Below, piece after piece: positions 24,118 to 38,076 of a stretch of DNA of 64,000 nt (positions are counted from its first letter, which is position 1; each line of letters opens with the position of its first letter). Location of the stretch: positions 13,790 through 77,789 of the forward strand of contig MPNW01000802.1 in NCBI GenBank assembly GCA_011800805.1, written 5' to 3'. The notes beneath the pieces were generated by a model. That model was not told where the DNA came from. It searched no databases and was given only the letters and a program-made list of their open reading frames with translations. This stretch comes from Hirudo medicinalis. Taxonomy: Eukaryota > Annelida > Clitellata > Hirudinida > Hirudinidae. A program made the translations under genes and the position numbers.

Positions 24118-26883
24118 ATCTGACTAACTTCAGCATCAACAGAATGTGAACTGAAGATAAACTGAGATGCGGGTTTTAATAGTTAGACCTAACGCAGATG
24201 AATAAGGACATAATTGTGAGGGGAGTCTCTCAGATGATGTTAACTTCCTTGTCAGCTCGTGTTACTCACTCGATTCTGGTTTCTAGAGGTATCTGGCTGC
24301 TTAGCTTCTGAAAGTATTTTGGAGTAATGCTATTAAAAAAGTAAAATATTCTTCTTATATTAAAGTATTAATAAAATATCAATGTTCAACTTTAATTGAA
24401 AATATCAGCACAGCATGATCTCATCATTACAATGACATGAAGACTCAACCTTTCACGTCTCAACTTTCGCATCGATGATGGCCATGGATTCGTGTCTGAC
24501 ATTGAAAAATGTACTTCATTTATATAGCACCATATACATAGCGTCAGAGGCGCTTCTTGTCAACCATTTATATAGCGCTCCTTCCCAAGGGCGCTTGCGG
24601 CAGTACAGGCTGGGTTGCGAACACGACACACTACGACTGTTGCCATTACCGCCGCATGCAGGAACGTAACCCATTCGGCCAACCTGCACGCCGATCTGAA
24701 GTCCTTTGACCAAAAGCCATAGAAATAAGATAATTTAGTGAAATATATCTAACTAAATATATCCTAATAAATAACTAATAAATAATATTACTAAAACTGC
24801 TTCTTAATATTTCTAATAAAAATCACCATTAAATAAACATGGTTTTCTGAAAAGCAAATAATCTAATACTTATATTTATCTGCTTTCAATTTTCTTGGAA
24901 CCATTTTAAGCAATTACGAGATGATTTAACAAAGCCGTGTGAACTTTCAGACTGCAGATGCTCCAAGGGCTCCATATTTTAGTTTTTATTCTTCAGCTGT
25001 TTGTCACCTAAAAGAATAGAATGTTTGAAAATAAATTATATGTTAATTGCAGTCCCATCTCATCGGTCATTTTTGGCCAATGACGTCAGAGCACCAAAGC
25101 CAAATGGAAAATGTGTTCCCAGGACGAAGCGTTTCTTTCATTAATGAAATTAAGCTTACTCTTTGACTCATTACTGTTGCTATGCAGTTCTTCAAGTCCA
25201 TGTGACGACTTAAGTACAACGTAATTAACAATAACCAACATTGTCTTTTCCGTCTTTTGAAAGAACGGAACCCTCTTGTTCATAAGCATTAACATTAATA
25301 GGTTGTGCTAGTTTCACAATGACGTTCGTGTTATCCTGGATTGCCAAAGCTGTCAATCGCAATGGGAGGAATGGCTTTAGAATGAGGTAATTCGCTTTTT
25401 GATCAACTTTTGTCCTTGAGGAAACCCTGGGTGTTTCTCAGATAAAATGGTCAATAAAAAGATTTCACTTACAAGGCGAAACAATATGGTTGTGTAATTC
25501 GACTGTGTCTTTAACTTTTCCTAGTGTCTCAGCTTACAAAATATTGTTACAAAATATTGAAAGAATTCAAGGTTAATCCGCCATATCGGGAGAAGATGCA
25601 AAATGATAAGGCTGCAATCAATGATGTATTAACAGCATAACTTTTGAAGATAATTATGCAAATAAATATGCTTAATTATTCCGTTGTTATTTCTCTTTCA
25701 AATGGTTAAATTGATTAAGGCTTACTAGGACATTTAAGATAAATAAGCTTAATTGAGCATTTATTATCCCCTTGGTGCCTCAAGACTCTCTTTACTAGTT
25801 ATTTATTTAGAAGTTATTTATACAGAAGAAATGTTTAATGGTAATTCTTAAAGTAACAATGAATCAAAAACTAATATTTTAATAAATAATATAATGTTGA
25901 TATATTATATATGATGTATCACTGACGAATTACAGCAGGATGCAAACAGCGTTGATGCTGAAATGGTTTAATAAGAAACAAGTGAAAGTTAATTTCAGAG
26001 TAAAAAAATTTTTAAATCAACGAGGTGAAACTGTTACCTGTTACTGTGATGTGTTACCTGTTCAAATCTACATTCTCTAAAGATACATAAACGGGGTTAA
26101 GATTAAGGGTTAATACTAGGATTAGGATAAGGGTTAGAGTTTTGGACAAACGCCGTGTTCATAATATTAGTTAAAAAGCCAGTTTCTTTATAGTTCATCT
26201 TGTTTATAGGTAATAAATATAGGTTGGTTAGCTTTTTTATGCGTTTGAATAAGTTCCCACCTTATGAATAATTCGAATTTATAATTAATAATTAATTTAT
26301 AAATTATAATTAATAATTAATAATTAATTAATAATTTAAATGAGACAAGGGCTGCTTTCTTGAAGTTCATTAAAGAAATTTGGAATGTAAGCGTTACAAA
26401 GAATAAAAAAAGATTACGAAATTAAAAATGTCTAAACAGAATTTAAGAGTTCACACAGCTGAACTTTGTTACAGTATTAAATGAAAATCCAATGTTTAAT
26501 TTTGTCAATAAATATTAATTCACTGAGCGTCAAGACTCATTACAAAATCATTGTGTCGGCACATTACTTTGAAATGCTCATTGTTTCGGTCAAAATACAG
26601 ACTCACCTCCAAAGAGGCAGACACAGGTACAGACACACAAACTTAACATATAAAAACACACATTAAAAAAAAAAACATCTTTACGACTACATTGTAGCTA
26701 CCTCGCGTTGAAGCAGCCTTTATGAATTTAAAAATCAATAAGACTATTTATTGATCGACAACAATTTTGAGTTCAACTTAAAACTTCACACTTCGTCTCG
26801 GGATACACGTCTTTATTAAAACAACTTTTAAGTCGGTTACATTAGTAATTTTTTAGTACAATCACTTGATATAATTTTCCCAA
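24118..26883. other. Spacer between divergent receptor phosphatase and kinase genes
   Basis: It lies between the start codon of the minus-strand receptor phosphatase and that of the plus-strand ethanolamine kinase, so it carries the promoters of both. Apart from a SINE copy near 24530-24700 and AT-rich sequence I see no exon. A degenerate GGGTTA-like patch lies near 26090-26140. No promoter element is called. Confidence 0.4.
24530..24700 (-). mobile_element. tRNA-derived SINE copy
   Basis: On the minus strand a tRNA-like head (GGTTGGCCGAATGGGTTA as A box, GTGTTCGCAACCC as B box) is followed by CAGCCTGTACTGCCGC, AAGCGCCCTTGGGAAGG and the tail AGCGCTATATAAATGG. The same order of motifs occurs at 50448-50574, strand reversed, with roughly 100 similar bases. 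The tail motif is repeated once more just beyond (GTGCTATATAAATG). Confidence 0.75.
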
Positions 26884-28341
26884 ATGAGTGAACTCAATCT
26901 CCAAGTTCCGTTTGTCAAATTAAGTTTGGATGATGACGCTGATCTCGTCGAGGACGTCAAAAATATTTTGACGATCGCACGACCCAATTGGACACGTGCT
27001 GACATCAAATGCGAGGTTGTTTCGCTTTTCTTGCGCTGAAGTTATTAATCTAATAATCTAACAATTAAATTAATTAGAAATTGCTTTCGCTCTATTAATT
27101 TGTCTAATTATAAGTGCCTATGTAATCTAGTCCCCGCAAATGCTGCTAAGCTGATTAAGTTACCTTAATACCTACAACTTATATTAATAAACGTGAATTT
27201 ATATAATTACATTACAATTATGTTACATATTATATTATATAATTATAATTACGTTCTATCACGTTATAATTATATTCTATCAATGGATTTATATTCCCAT
27301 AGTTTTCCTTTTTCTGTCGTTGTCAAATACTCGCGGCGTGTTAGAAATGCTTAGACGATGATGATATTCAGAATGATTTTAAGAAGAAATTTCATCATGA
27401 CTCGCTTCAACAATATATCCTCAGATGGTCGTTAACGCAACTAATACAACTTCTGCATACCTTCAGAAACTTAACGATGGTTTCACAAACATCACCTTCG
27501 TTTGCGAAGATGGAGAGGAGACGATGGACGACGAAGTGAGATGCACTGACAAAGAAGTCCTCGTAGTTCGAATCTACGGTAACTGGACGCATATCCTGAT
27601 CAACAGAACCAGAGAGCTGGTGGCAATGTCTTGCCTGAGGAAGTTTGAATGCATTCCTCAGTTGCAGGCAGCTTTTGAGAACGGTTTCGTATATGAATTC
27701 GTCCCTGGAAGGAGTTTGGGTCAAGAAGAACTGAGAGATCTCGAAATACAGAAGTAATGAGATGATGTAGATGGTATCAATTAATTTGTTGATCCTAAAC
27801 AATGAGACTTGAATATTGCGAAATTAGATTTATCAAACATTTGAGTATAAGCAAATCTAAAGTACATGTTATATGTGAATATTAATCTAAGTATTTATAT
27901 TCTAAAAATGCTAAATTATGTTCATATTGATATTAAATCAGATTGGTGATCAAAGAGCTGGTAAAATTTCATTCGGTTGACATAATCCTGGCTCAGAAGG
28001 AATTCATCAGTAACAGTGTCTTTTCAAAAGAACCCGAGTTGTTTCAGAAGATGAAGAATTGGATGAATATGTTGCCGATCATTCCAAAGTGAACAATTGA
28101 GCAGTGCAATTATTGTGAATGCCTCTTCGTCATCTCATTCTCTAGATTATCCTTTACTGCAATTATTCAATTATCGTTATTGCTGTTTTTATTCAGTTAT
28201 CATTGTTGTTATTATTATTATCATCATCATCGTCGTCGTCGTCGTCATCATCATTGCTATTATTATATTCCGGTTTAACAGCCTTAACCTTTCATTAATT
28301 AATATTTACAGAACAGCAACAACAACAACAACAACAACAAC

Positions 28342-28397
<56 letters not shown>

Positions 28398-29682
28398 TAA
28401 TAATAAAAATAATCATTATCTTCTCTTCAAAACAATTGAAAGGCTGTTCCAGATGTGTCCCTCGTAAAAACTAATGGAATGCTTTCAGAAATTCCATTTG
28501 ACCTTTCTCTTCTTAAGTTGCTCCACACTGACCTTCTCAGGATCTCAGAAAGTCTTGGTCGACTTGTTGATAATGACATCATTTTTGTTAACACAGACTA
28601 AATTTTTCAAAAGAGAAGTTACTGGAAGAAATCGCTTCCTTGGAGAGGGATGCAAGGACATGGAATTCTCCAGTTGTGTTTTGTCACAATGACCTGCAGC
28701 CAAACAACATCATTTACAGACACGAACTCAGTGGGTTACTATGATTAGTGATTTGATTTTTATAAATAATTATTATTACAGCAAACGTTACCAAGTGATT
28801 AAAATTCTGACATTACACTTAACAAGTGCTTCAGTTAACAGGTGCAAAAAACACAACAAAAGTACAGCATTATTAGCCTCGTATTCTAGTTGAATTCCAT
28901 TCATCATTTGATTCTGGTTTAGTTAATTTGTGAAAGTGTTTTTCTATACAGGTAAGGTGTACCTGATCGATCTAGAGTATTGCCAACCAAACTATCAGGC
29001 TTTCGACATAGCGACATACTTTTGCGAGTTTGCAGGTGGTCTTTGGCTTAAGCTTACTTTTAACTTAATCGGTGTTCTATTTGTTGTCATATTTTTAAAA
29101 TTCAAATAGCATTTCGAAGATATATTATTATTTAGTGCGGATGTGAAGAATGTGAAGTTACTCTCACGGATGTTGGAACAATGTTGTTAAGCTCATTCTT
29201 TCAGTAATAAAGAGCGGGGAAAAAAACTGGTTAATAATGATGATAAACTCTTAATCATGAAAGGCATGAAAGAAATCAACTTCGACCTCTATCCTTCGAA
29301 AGACTACCAAATGAAATGGTTGAAGTTGTATGCAGAGAGTTATCACGATCTCAATGACTTAGGTCCAGTGTCGAACGACTACGTTGAAAGTCTGTACGTG
29401 CAAGTCAACAAGTTTGCTTTGGTTGGTATTGAGAAGAGAATGGTATCTGTAAGAGGACAATTACTACTAATTCATTTCAAATAATAATGACAAAATGTTT
29501 AATAATCTGAAATACAAATCACTCAACAGGTGTCACACCTGTACTGGGGAATTTGGGGCCTCATGCAGAACCTCTTGTCGACCATCGACTACGACTACTT
29601 GAACTTCAGCCGCCAGAGATTCAAAGAGTTTCAACGAATGAAAGAGGAATTTTTGAGCTTAAAGATGCCTGGCGAATTCTGA
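26884..29682 (+). CDS. ETNK: Ethanolamine kinase (choline/ethanolamine kinase family), complete
   Basis: It phosphorylates ethanolamine with ATP, the first step of the CDP-ethanolamine branch of phosphatidylethanolamine synthesis in the cytosol. Seven exons join in phase: 26884-27015, 27467-27753, 27942-28088, 28597-28730, 28952-29035, 29264-29421, 29530-29682, giving 364 residues, a normal length for the family. Visible motifs: LNDGFTN and LVVRIYGN (ATP-binding N-lobe), FVYEFVPG, VKFHSVD, the Brenner-type catalytic motif FCHNDLQPNNIIY, the metal-binding VYLIDLEYC, and the C-terminal VNKFAL/VSHLYWGIWGL spanning the last splice. The HND and DLEY residues are intact, so it should be active. FALVSHLYWG fits ethanolamine kinase better than choline kinase, but choline activity cannot be excluded. 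It sits between two inverted receptor phosphatase genes with no evident functional link. Confidence 0.93.
28341..28410. repeat. (CAA)n/(TAA)n microsatellite in kinase intron 3
   Basis: AAC repeats run into AAT repeats, preceded by ATT/CGT runs near 28200-28250. They account for the poly-Ile and poly-Thr open frames in this intron. Confidence 0.9.
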
Positions 29683-31036
29683 AAATAATTTCACGGATTT
29701 AAGTGAATTAATAAAAGTTAAGAAATCCTTTCTGAGTTGAAATTTAAATGCATTGGGATTGTTTTGAAACGAAGCCATAAGCTTAGCTTCATTTCATTCG
29801 AAAGCTGCCTGAAATAATCTTGAATTTTGTTGGAAATCTAAAAAAAATTTATATTTCTTTCATTTAGTTATTAATTGTTTTTTTTTTGCATTTGTGATGA
29901 GTTTAATGATTTTCTTATTCAACGATATTAAACATTGCATTTGACTAACCGGTGACTAACATCATAACGTACATTTATCCCAAATTATATTTTAGAAATT
30001 ATGTCGGCCAAAGAATTTGTTGTTCCAAGATCATGTTGGTCACGGAAGCAATTTTGTCCTTTGATCTTTTCATTTCAGTTTCCAATTCGGATCGAAATAA
30101 ATTATTCAGCTTTCAGTTGAGTGGGTTTCGATGGTCGGTTGTTTATGTTAATTTGGTGTTATTGACAGACTTCAGTAGCATGAGGTGATGAAGATGGATG
30201 AGGATTTTGAACATTTGGTGTATTTTAATGAGTTTGAAAATTTTAAATAAATTATTTTATGGGATTTGTTTGTCTTTTCACTTACAAATAACATTTAAGA
30301 CAACAAACACAAATTGAGTTTAAACCTTAATTAATTGGTTAATTAATTAGTTAAACATTTGTTTGTAATTTTTCTTACCCTGCTATGTGTTTGTAGACTT
30401 TCGAAAAGTCGTTTAAGTGTTTAACACTACTTTTGTAGATAATGGGTCCCCTTTGAAAAAATTTTTTTTCAGTCTAAGTATTTGTGAGTAAGCTGCTTCA
30501 TTACTTGAAATTGATCTCAACAATTCATAAATGCGATCTGATTGATCTGATTGAGAGGGATCCTCCCTTTTAGATGATAGTTTTTCTGTGGGTGGCTTCC
30601 TAGTCACATTAAGCACGAGTTTATAATGATTTGTTTGTTTTTATTGTTTTTTTTTTATATATTTTTATTACTGCTGCTTGCTTTCATTGCTGCTTTTGAT
30701 ATTTGTTGAATACCGAATCAGATTCGTCCACAAATTATCAATTCCAAATTATAATAATGTCAAAGGAAGACTCGCATAATTATGACTGACATAAACATAA
30801 AAAGGATAAAACAATTAAACGTTTAAAATTATTCTTAAGGGAAATCCGAAACATTCATGTTGTCCAAACTCATCAAGTCCTATTATGCCCATCATGTTAA
30901 TTATATCTTAGTAATTATATTTTGAGTAATTATTTGAAGCAGAGTATTTTCATCTTCCTTGTCATCAAGTACTTGATTGCAATACAAAACGTGGTTTCAA
31001 ATTCAATTTAACATTTTATGGAGGATGAATTGAACG
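29683..31036. other. Spacer between kinase stop and second receptor phosphatase
   Basis: AT-rich sequence that should hold the kinase 3' UTR and the promoter of the downstream receptor gene. A small open frame on the minus strand at 30413-30616 is listed separately. No RNA gene or repeat family was recognised. Confidence 0.4.
30413..30616 (-). CDS. Small hypothetical open frame
   Basis: 67 codons from an ATG, reading through a hydrophilic segment (KREDPSQSDQSDRIYELL) with mixed codon use rather than repeat-derived sequence, and ending LSTKVVLNT. It has no signal peptide, membrane helix or family motif. No splice partners were found. It may be a chance frame or an exon of an unrecognised gene. 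Confidence 0.2.
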   Translation of the reverse strand: MLNVTRKPPTEKLSSKREDPSQSDQSDRIYELLRSISSNEAAYSQILRLKKNFFKGDPLSTKVVLNT

Positions 31037-34000
31037 ATGGGGCTGACATTCCTGGTGATTTGGATTACCTATTTGAGCTGCTGTGAGTTATAATAATTGA
31101 TTTAGATGGATTAAATTAATCCTGTAATTATTCATTTACGTTGATTAAATTTGTTGAGTTCCAAATTATTTTTAAATAAATTCAAAGTCCATTCCATGGA
31201 TGAATCAGAAGTCGTAAGGAGGTACATGGGTTGCTATGAAAATTTCACATCGGTTGATATTTATTCTCTGGAAAACATGACCTTGTCCAAATGCATTGAC
31301 CTCTGCCCTAGAAATACTTTCGTGGCTTTTAAGGTGAAAAACTTTTTTTTATAAATCGTACAAGAACAAACACATCTGATAGTTGTTTTAAAATGTTTAT
31401 TTTGATTTAAAATTTAAAAAATGAATAATTGAAACCCCTAAAAAAGAATTCAAGTGAGTGCTCTTGCGGCGAACAGTTTTCCAGCTCTGACAACGAAGAC
31501 AACTGCAACTTTATGAGAACCAAAGAAAGTGGAGTCAGTTGGAGGAATTCCTTTAGTGTCTTTGCCGGTGAGGATTATCGCAGTTTGAAGCATGTAACCC
31601 GATGATCGTTTTCAGCTTTTAGTTTACCACTCAGTGCCTTCCAGCGTGTTATAGAAGCATGCGTTTTGTTTACGAGCGCGCGATATATGCGTACAAAAAT
31701 GTATTAGTTTTTTTTTTTTTGTCTCGTCATGGATATGTAAAACCGCCTTGCTATTGAACTGAGTTACTAATTCAAATAAAACCAATTACAAAACAAAAAG
31801 AGGCAAATTACTTATACACTGTTTCATTTGTTTTGGAAATAATGTCTTGGTTTCTCAATGACAGTTTGCCATGTCGGCTACTATGGTTCAGATTGCATTG
31901 ACGTGTGTCATTGCACGAGTTCAGTTCCATGCGAGAGAATTTCTGGTGAGTGTCTGTTTGAGTGCAGAATTTCCAAGTCCCACGAAGAAGGATGTGATCT
32001 TAGTGAGAATCATATCTAAATTTTAACATATTTACCGTTAATTTGGCTTATCCTGCTGATTGTATCCATGACATACTATTAAGAATGATTTATTTATTAA
32101 AATAAATTATTTATTAACAAATTATTGTAAAACAAATATTGTTATAATAAATAAAATAAAAATTGTTAAAATAAATTATTTATTAACAAATTATTGTAAT
32201 TATTCCAATAGCCACCAAGCTGAACGATGTCGATGTTGCCTTAAACCTTCCATTTCAAATGGATAACATGAATGATATTTTCAAATTGGAAAAGAACAAA
32301 TGCATTTATCTGGAGAAGGATAGATTGTATTTCGACTTCTCGAAGCAAGTCACGATCAAGCGTGGATCAGTAGTTTTTCAGAACATAAAAGAAGGTGTCT
32401 TGAGAATTCAGATTCTTCATAAATTAGAGAAATGTAATATAAATGTACCTCGCATTGAGAACTGGACGGCCTTAACTAATGTCCTTTCGTAAGAAGCGGA
32501 GTTGGGTAATTTTATTTCATAGGCAAAGTTAATTTTTCTGTCATTCCATTTATATTTTGTTGAACAATTGTTGTTGGCTAATAATAATTATCAATACTAG
32601 ATTAATTATTTGCACCCTCTAGGCAAACTTGCAATCCACATTCATAGCTCACTAGATAACTCTGAAGAAATCCAGAAAGTAGACATCTCAGTCAATGGAA
32701 GCTACACCACTTACAAGTTCAGCAACCATGACATTCATGTCGGAAAGTACCTAGCATTTTCTCTGCCCAAGAGATCGACTTACATTGAATCAATTTGCAA
32801 ATTGGAGGTTTACTTGCAAGGTGATTTCTAATCATTTGTCGAGTTGTTTTTATAATGAGAATGTTAAAATGTCAAAATGTTTGTGCCATTTACAATGAAG
32901 AATGGAATTGCAATATTTATAACAATTTAATAACAATATGTGAATACGTTTTACAATTTATAATTAATTAATTAATTAATTAATTAATTAATTAATTAAT
33001 AATAATAATTTCTTGAAACACCTGAAAGTGTTGTTGTGCTAATAATAATAATAAATATATATGTGATTAATGTAAGAATATTCTACAAATAAATAAACAA
33101 TTGTGTTTGTAAACCAAATATTCAGAATGTAAAAATTCGAATTCATGTCATCCCAACGAGAACTGTTTGAAGTTGTCACATGGAAGCACCTCGTTCAAAA
33201 GATGTGTTTGTCAAAAGGGTTTCAGTCGACCATCGTTGAATCAGCGATGCAAAGGTGAGTAATTTGAATTTGAAAAGTAATTTGAATTTGAAAAGTAATT
33301 TGAATTTTTCCAATTTATCTTAAGCAAGTGGCTGGTTGATAGGGCCTTTCAGAAGGGGGGGGTCACTTGGCCCCGGGCCTCTTCTTCAAAGTGGGCCTCG
33401 AATTGAATCATGCCCTTTTATTTGCTTTTCACAAAATAGACAAGGGGGCCTCCTAAAGGTTATAAATTGCTCCCAGCTCCAAGCTCCCTCAACGCTCTGA
33501 ATGTTTGGGATAATTCGGCAGAATATACTTACATAACATACTTGACTTACAGAATGCCATACTTACAGAACATTTGCGTAACTCTTTCCATCTAATTAAA
33601 ATAAATTACTGACTTCCAGAAGGCAGGGATAGGGTTAGGGAGAGTTGCACAGCTAGGCTGACACCTCTCGTAAATGTAATCACTTGTAAATGCAAAATGT
33701 ATTAATCACATTTAAACATCGCACAATTTTTCTGCATTGTTTTCCAGAAAAATTCGAAGACATGGATGAATGTGAGATGAAAATCGACAAATGTGACAAG
33801 AATTCATCATTTTGTGTCGATCAACCGATAGGATACACATGCAAATGCAAAGATGGGTTCGATAAAAGGAATTCCACCGGAAAATTCACATGCATCGGTT
33901 TGAATTGTGTTTTTGGTTTGAGTAATTGGATAATTCCTACTCGCTTGTAACCATTCACTGAACTGCCCCTAACTGTCCAACCTCTAACTGTATATAGCCG

Positions 34001-37000
34001 GCCGATATTTTGAGTGTCAAATGTATCCGAATTGGATATGGAGGTGACTTTAATCGTTCTAACATTTATATAGCGCCCATTCCCGAAAGCGCTCCCTGAA
34101 AGTGCAGGTTGGGCTGGTTGCCAACTCGTTCAGGAGCACGGCCCATTGAGCTAACCTGCCAATTACAATAGATGCCTTGAAAGTGTAGTTGTACTAGTAA
34201 CAATTCTTGCATTCAATTGAATAAAAAATTATCAATAAGTAGAAATTATCGGATACTTGCTGTACCGAGTAAGTTTCCCAGTAAATATTTTGTCCACTTT
34301 TTCACTAAAAAATTCAAAACATTCTTCCTGGGTTGAGCAAATAGTGGGAAGCAATTACATGATCTGAGATTGGAATCTTTCATGTTTCAAATCAGATTTC
34401 GTCCACAACAAACAACAAACAAACTTGGCAACTCATTAACAAGACAAGACCGCACGATTGACATCACTTCCCTTTGTAATGTAATAACAATAATTATTGT
34501 TGCTGTTGTTGTCGACGTCAATGTCATCGTCATCACCATCTTCATTATCACTGTCATTATTGTTGTTATTAAAGTATTTGATATGAATTCCTTCATTTGA
34601 TTACCAACGCTCATTTAACTAAGACAATTTATGGATTAGTAATCCGTTCGGCCAATTATAAACTCTCATTTAAAATTAGTGGACATTCTATTTTTATAAT
34701 TTCTTATTATTTGATTTGTTAGGCTCGTTAATGTTTATTATTATTGTTATTATTATATTATTATTATTATTGTTGTTGTTATTATATTATTACTGATAGC
34801 ACAAATGATACCTCATGCACTTTGTCACCTTTGAACTTCTTCAAAATCCTTTTCAGCTCNATTTGATGATTTTGAAATTATCTGCATGCAGCTGTCTACA
34901 ATCTCAAAAAATAATAATTATTATTATTATTATTATTATTAATTAAATTAATTATTATTATTATTATTTATTAATGATATTATTATTTTTATTATTATAA
35001 TTGTTAGAAATTCAGAAATTCTTCTCAATTTCCCGGCAGATATCAACGAATGTGCAGGAGTCAAGCATCACCACCTCTGCGACACAACGACAACCAACTG
35101 CATCAATTCACGAGGAGGTTACCAATGCATCTGTAAGGAAGGTTTCACGCCCAACAATGACCACATTTACTCCTGCCTCGGTAAGTAATCATATTAATTA
35201 TGAAAATTCAATAAATGTAATATTTAATTTTTTATTGCATCATTTTGTTTTGTGATTTTTTTAATTTTATAAAATAAATTTAAATGTGATTTTAAGCGCG
35301 GCATGTTTCTCAATGTTTGAATGTGCTTCATCAATGATTCAAACATTCTTAGCTGCACACATTTGACACAAAAAGAAATTGATAATCGAAAATCCAATTT
35401 TCTAAATTAAGGTTATTACCAATTGTCCCCGTGACATTAACTTACCTGACATGTAAGGATGCATCCTGGTGCATTGAAAATGTAACATGAAAATTATTTT
35501 GCGTTTTTAAAAGATGCAGACGAATGCAAGACGAACAAGGATGGAAATTCAAGCAGATGCGATGTTGAAAGCACAAAGTGTGAAAATACATTCGGAAGTT
35601 ACAAATGTGTTTGTAAAGTTGGATTTGAATTCGATGGAAGTTCGAATGTCTGCAGAGGTTTGAAATTATTTAGGAGAGGGAATTTTTGAATTGAATTTAT
35701 ATCGTGAAAATTAATAATTTCAGTTATTTTAATCGTTTATTATAATGTAATTAATTCTTTGAAATGCTGCTTTTTATCTTGTACACAGAGAAACTTTGGA
35801 ATAATTTCGATAACAATTAATAATAAAAACTAAATATTTCATTTAATTAATAAAAATTGTAAAATTTGATAAAACTCCTCTGTTCAAAATAATAATAAAA
35901 AAAATTATAACTTTTAATTGTCAGATATTAACGAATGTCGTCAGAACCGAAGCCAATGCGACCCGACAACGACAAGATGTTCCAACACTCTTGGTTCTTA
36001 CAAATGTTCCTGCAGGGTTGGCTTCGAACGACTGCCCTACAACATGTCTGCTTGTGGAGGTCATGGTTTGCAATTGATCATGTTAATTATTCTAGAATAA
36101 TATTATTTAGATTTCGTTATTAAATTAATTAGTAAATAGTGTTGAGACAAGGTGGTGATGTGTTGTTTTTGTATCAATGGATTCCAAATACTTTTCTATT
36201 GCATGAGATGAAGGATATAATCATGTGATCCTCGTGGATGATTCTTGGTACGCAGAATAAACTTGAAATTATGATTACCTGTTTGTATGTGTTATTTTTA
36301 GTTGGTTTAACAAATTAAATGATCACAAATAATGGTAATTAATAATTATTTCTGAATATTAAAGGGTAAAATAAATTAGAGAAAATAATTGATTTACTTT
36401 TATTTTTTATAATTTATTCGAAACTATAAATATTATTTTTATTAAAATAAATCATTTAAAAAAATTTATTTCTAAAATTCATAAATTTAATATTAATTAA
36501 TTAATTATAATGTTAAATAATTAATTGTAATACTAATTTAAAAGGTGATTGTAGTAACAATTAATTGATTAATTAATTATAAATAATTACAATATTAATT
36601 AATTAGATGATTATTTGAAATTACAAATTATAATCAATGAATTAACAACAAATTACAAATTATTAATTTCAACAACTGGAATTTGTAGATATCAACGAAT
36701 GCACAAACATGTCGTTCGACGTGGACACCTCTGACTGCATCAACTTATTTGGAGGTTTCCAACTCCAGTGCAAGGAAGGATTCTACAACCTCACCTACGA
36801 TGACGCATACACCTGCAGGCGTAATAACTTAATAATATTTCAATAATAACTTAATAATATTTCAATATTAATTTGATAATATTTCAATAATAATTTAATA
36901 ATATTTCAATAATATTTCAATATTATATTAATAATACATTATTGTATCGTATAATTTAGTTTATTTTAAGTGTTTAGTTATATTCTTTTCTTATTTTTAT

Positions 37001-38022
37001 TAATTAATCAGTAATCAAGTCGAAAACAATATTGTATTATTGTTAAATATAAAGACCATTTTATTTGCTTGTTTTTTTTTTGTGTGTAAAAGTTTTGTAA
37101 ATTAATTAAAAACATTAGATGAACATTTATTAAAATTTAAATTATTTAATTTTTAAAACGCACCAATCAATGTTTTCCAGAGATGTATTCAAAATATTCA
37201 AATTTCTTTGAAATGTGTTTTCCAGCAAAATCTGCCTCCATCGGCTTGTACATCGTCATAGCAGTCTTCGTGTTCCTGGTCTTCATTCTTACCATCTTGA
37301 TTTGGCGCCAAGTGAAAAGGTAAAACGATTCAAATGAACGAATCAGTAATTATTAATTAATTTATATAATTTAATTGTTTTAGATTTTAATCAACTGTGT
37401 TGCAATATTTTGTTTACAATTTATTAATCCGGAATATAATAATGGTGGTAATAATAACTGTTACATTCGAGTAAATTTATTGATCACGTTTGTAAACGAA
37501 AGAAAATTACTTAACTTTTTACATTACAATTAATATCGATTATAATATAATTCCTAATTATTTGTAATAGTTTACTATTATAATAATAAAATATAAATAA
37601 TAATTACTTATAAGAATATACAATGTTAAATATTTATTGGTGACATTTAATTATAATGAATTTATTTCATCGATAATTGTTGGTAATGTTCTTAACTTTC
37701 GTCAGCAAACACAAGCACAACACGAGGACATCGGAAGTTATCAGCGAAAAATCTCATTCCTTCTCTCGAAAGTTCTCAGAAGTCACTGAATTGAAAAGTG
37801 AATTTCTGCAAATTGTTTCATTAATTCATAAATATTTAAACAAAATTCTTTTATTATTATTATTATTATTATTATGTATTATTTTGAGAAATCGTTTACA
37901 TTCATCTAAACATTTGCTCATTCATTCAATTGTCAATAAATCATTTTATCAGTTTGTTTTCATTAAAATAAATTATTATAAATTTCATAAATGAGTTGTC
38001 ATGTACTATTNGTTGTCAATTA

Positions 38023-38076
<54 letters not shown>

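Noticed and set aside
27407..27802. 131-codon minus-strand frame
   Set aside because: Antisense shadow of the second ethanolamine kinase exon, whose plus-strand frame carries the family motifs and splices in phase.
28097..28474. 125-codon frame with poly-Ile and poly-Thr
   Set aside because: It lies inside kinase intron 3 and is made of ATT/ACA/AAT repeats.
34370..34614. Overlapping plus and minus frames of about 75 codons
   Set aside because: Low-complexity Ile/Val/Thr translation of ATT/GTT/ATC runs in an intron; no splice support.
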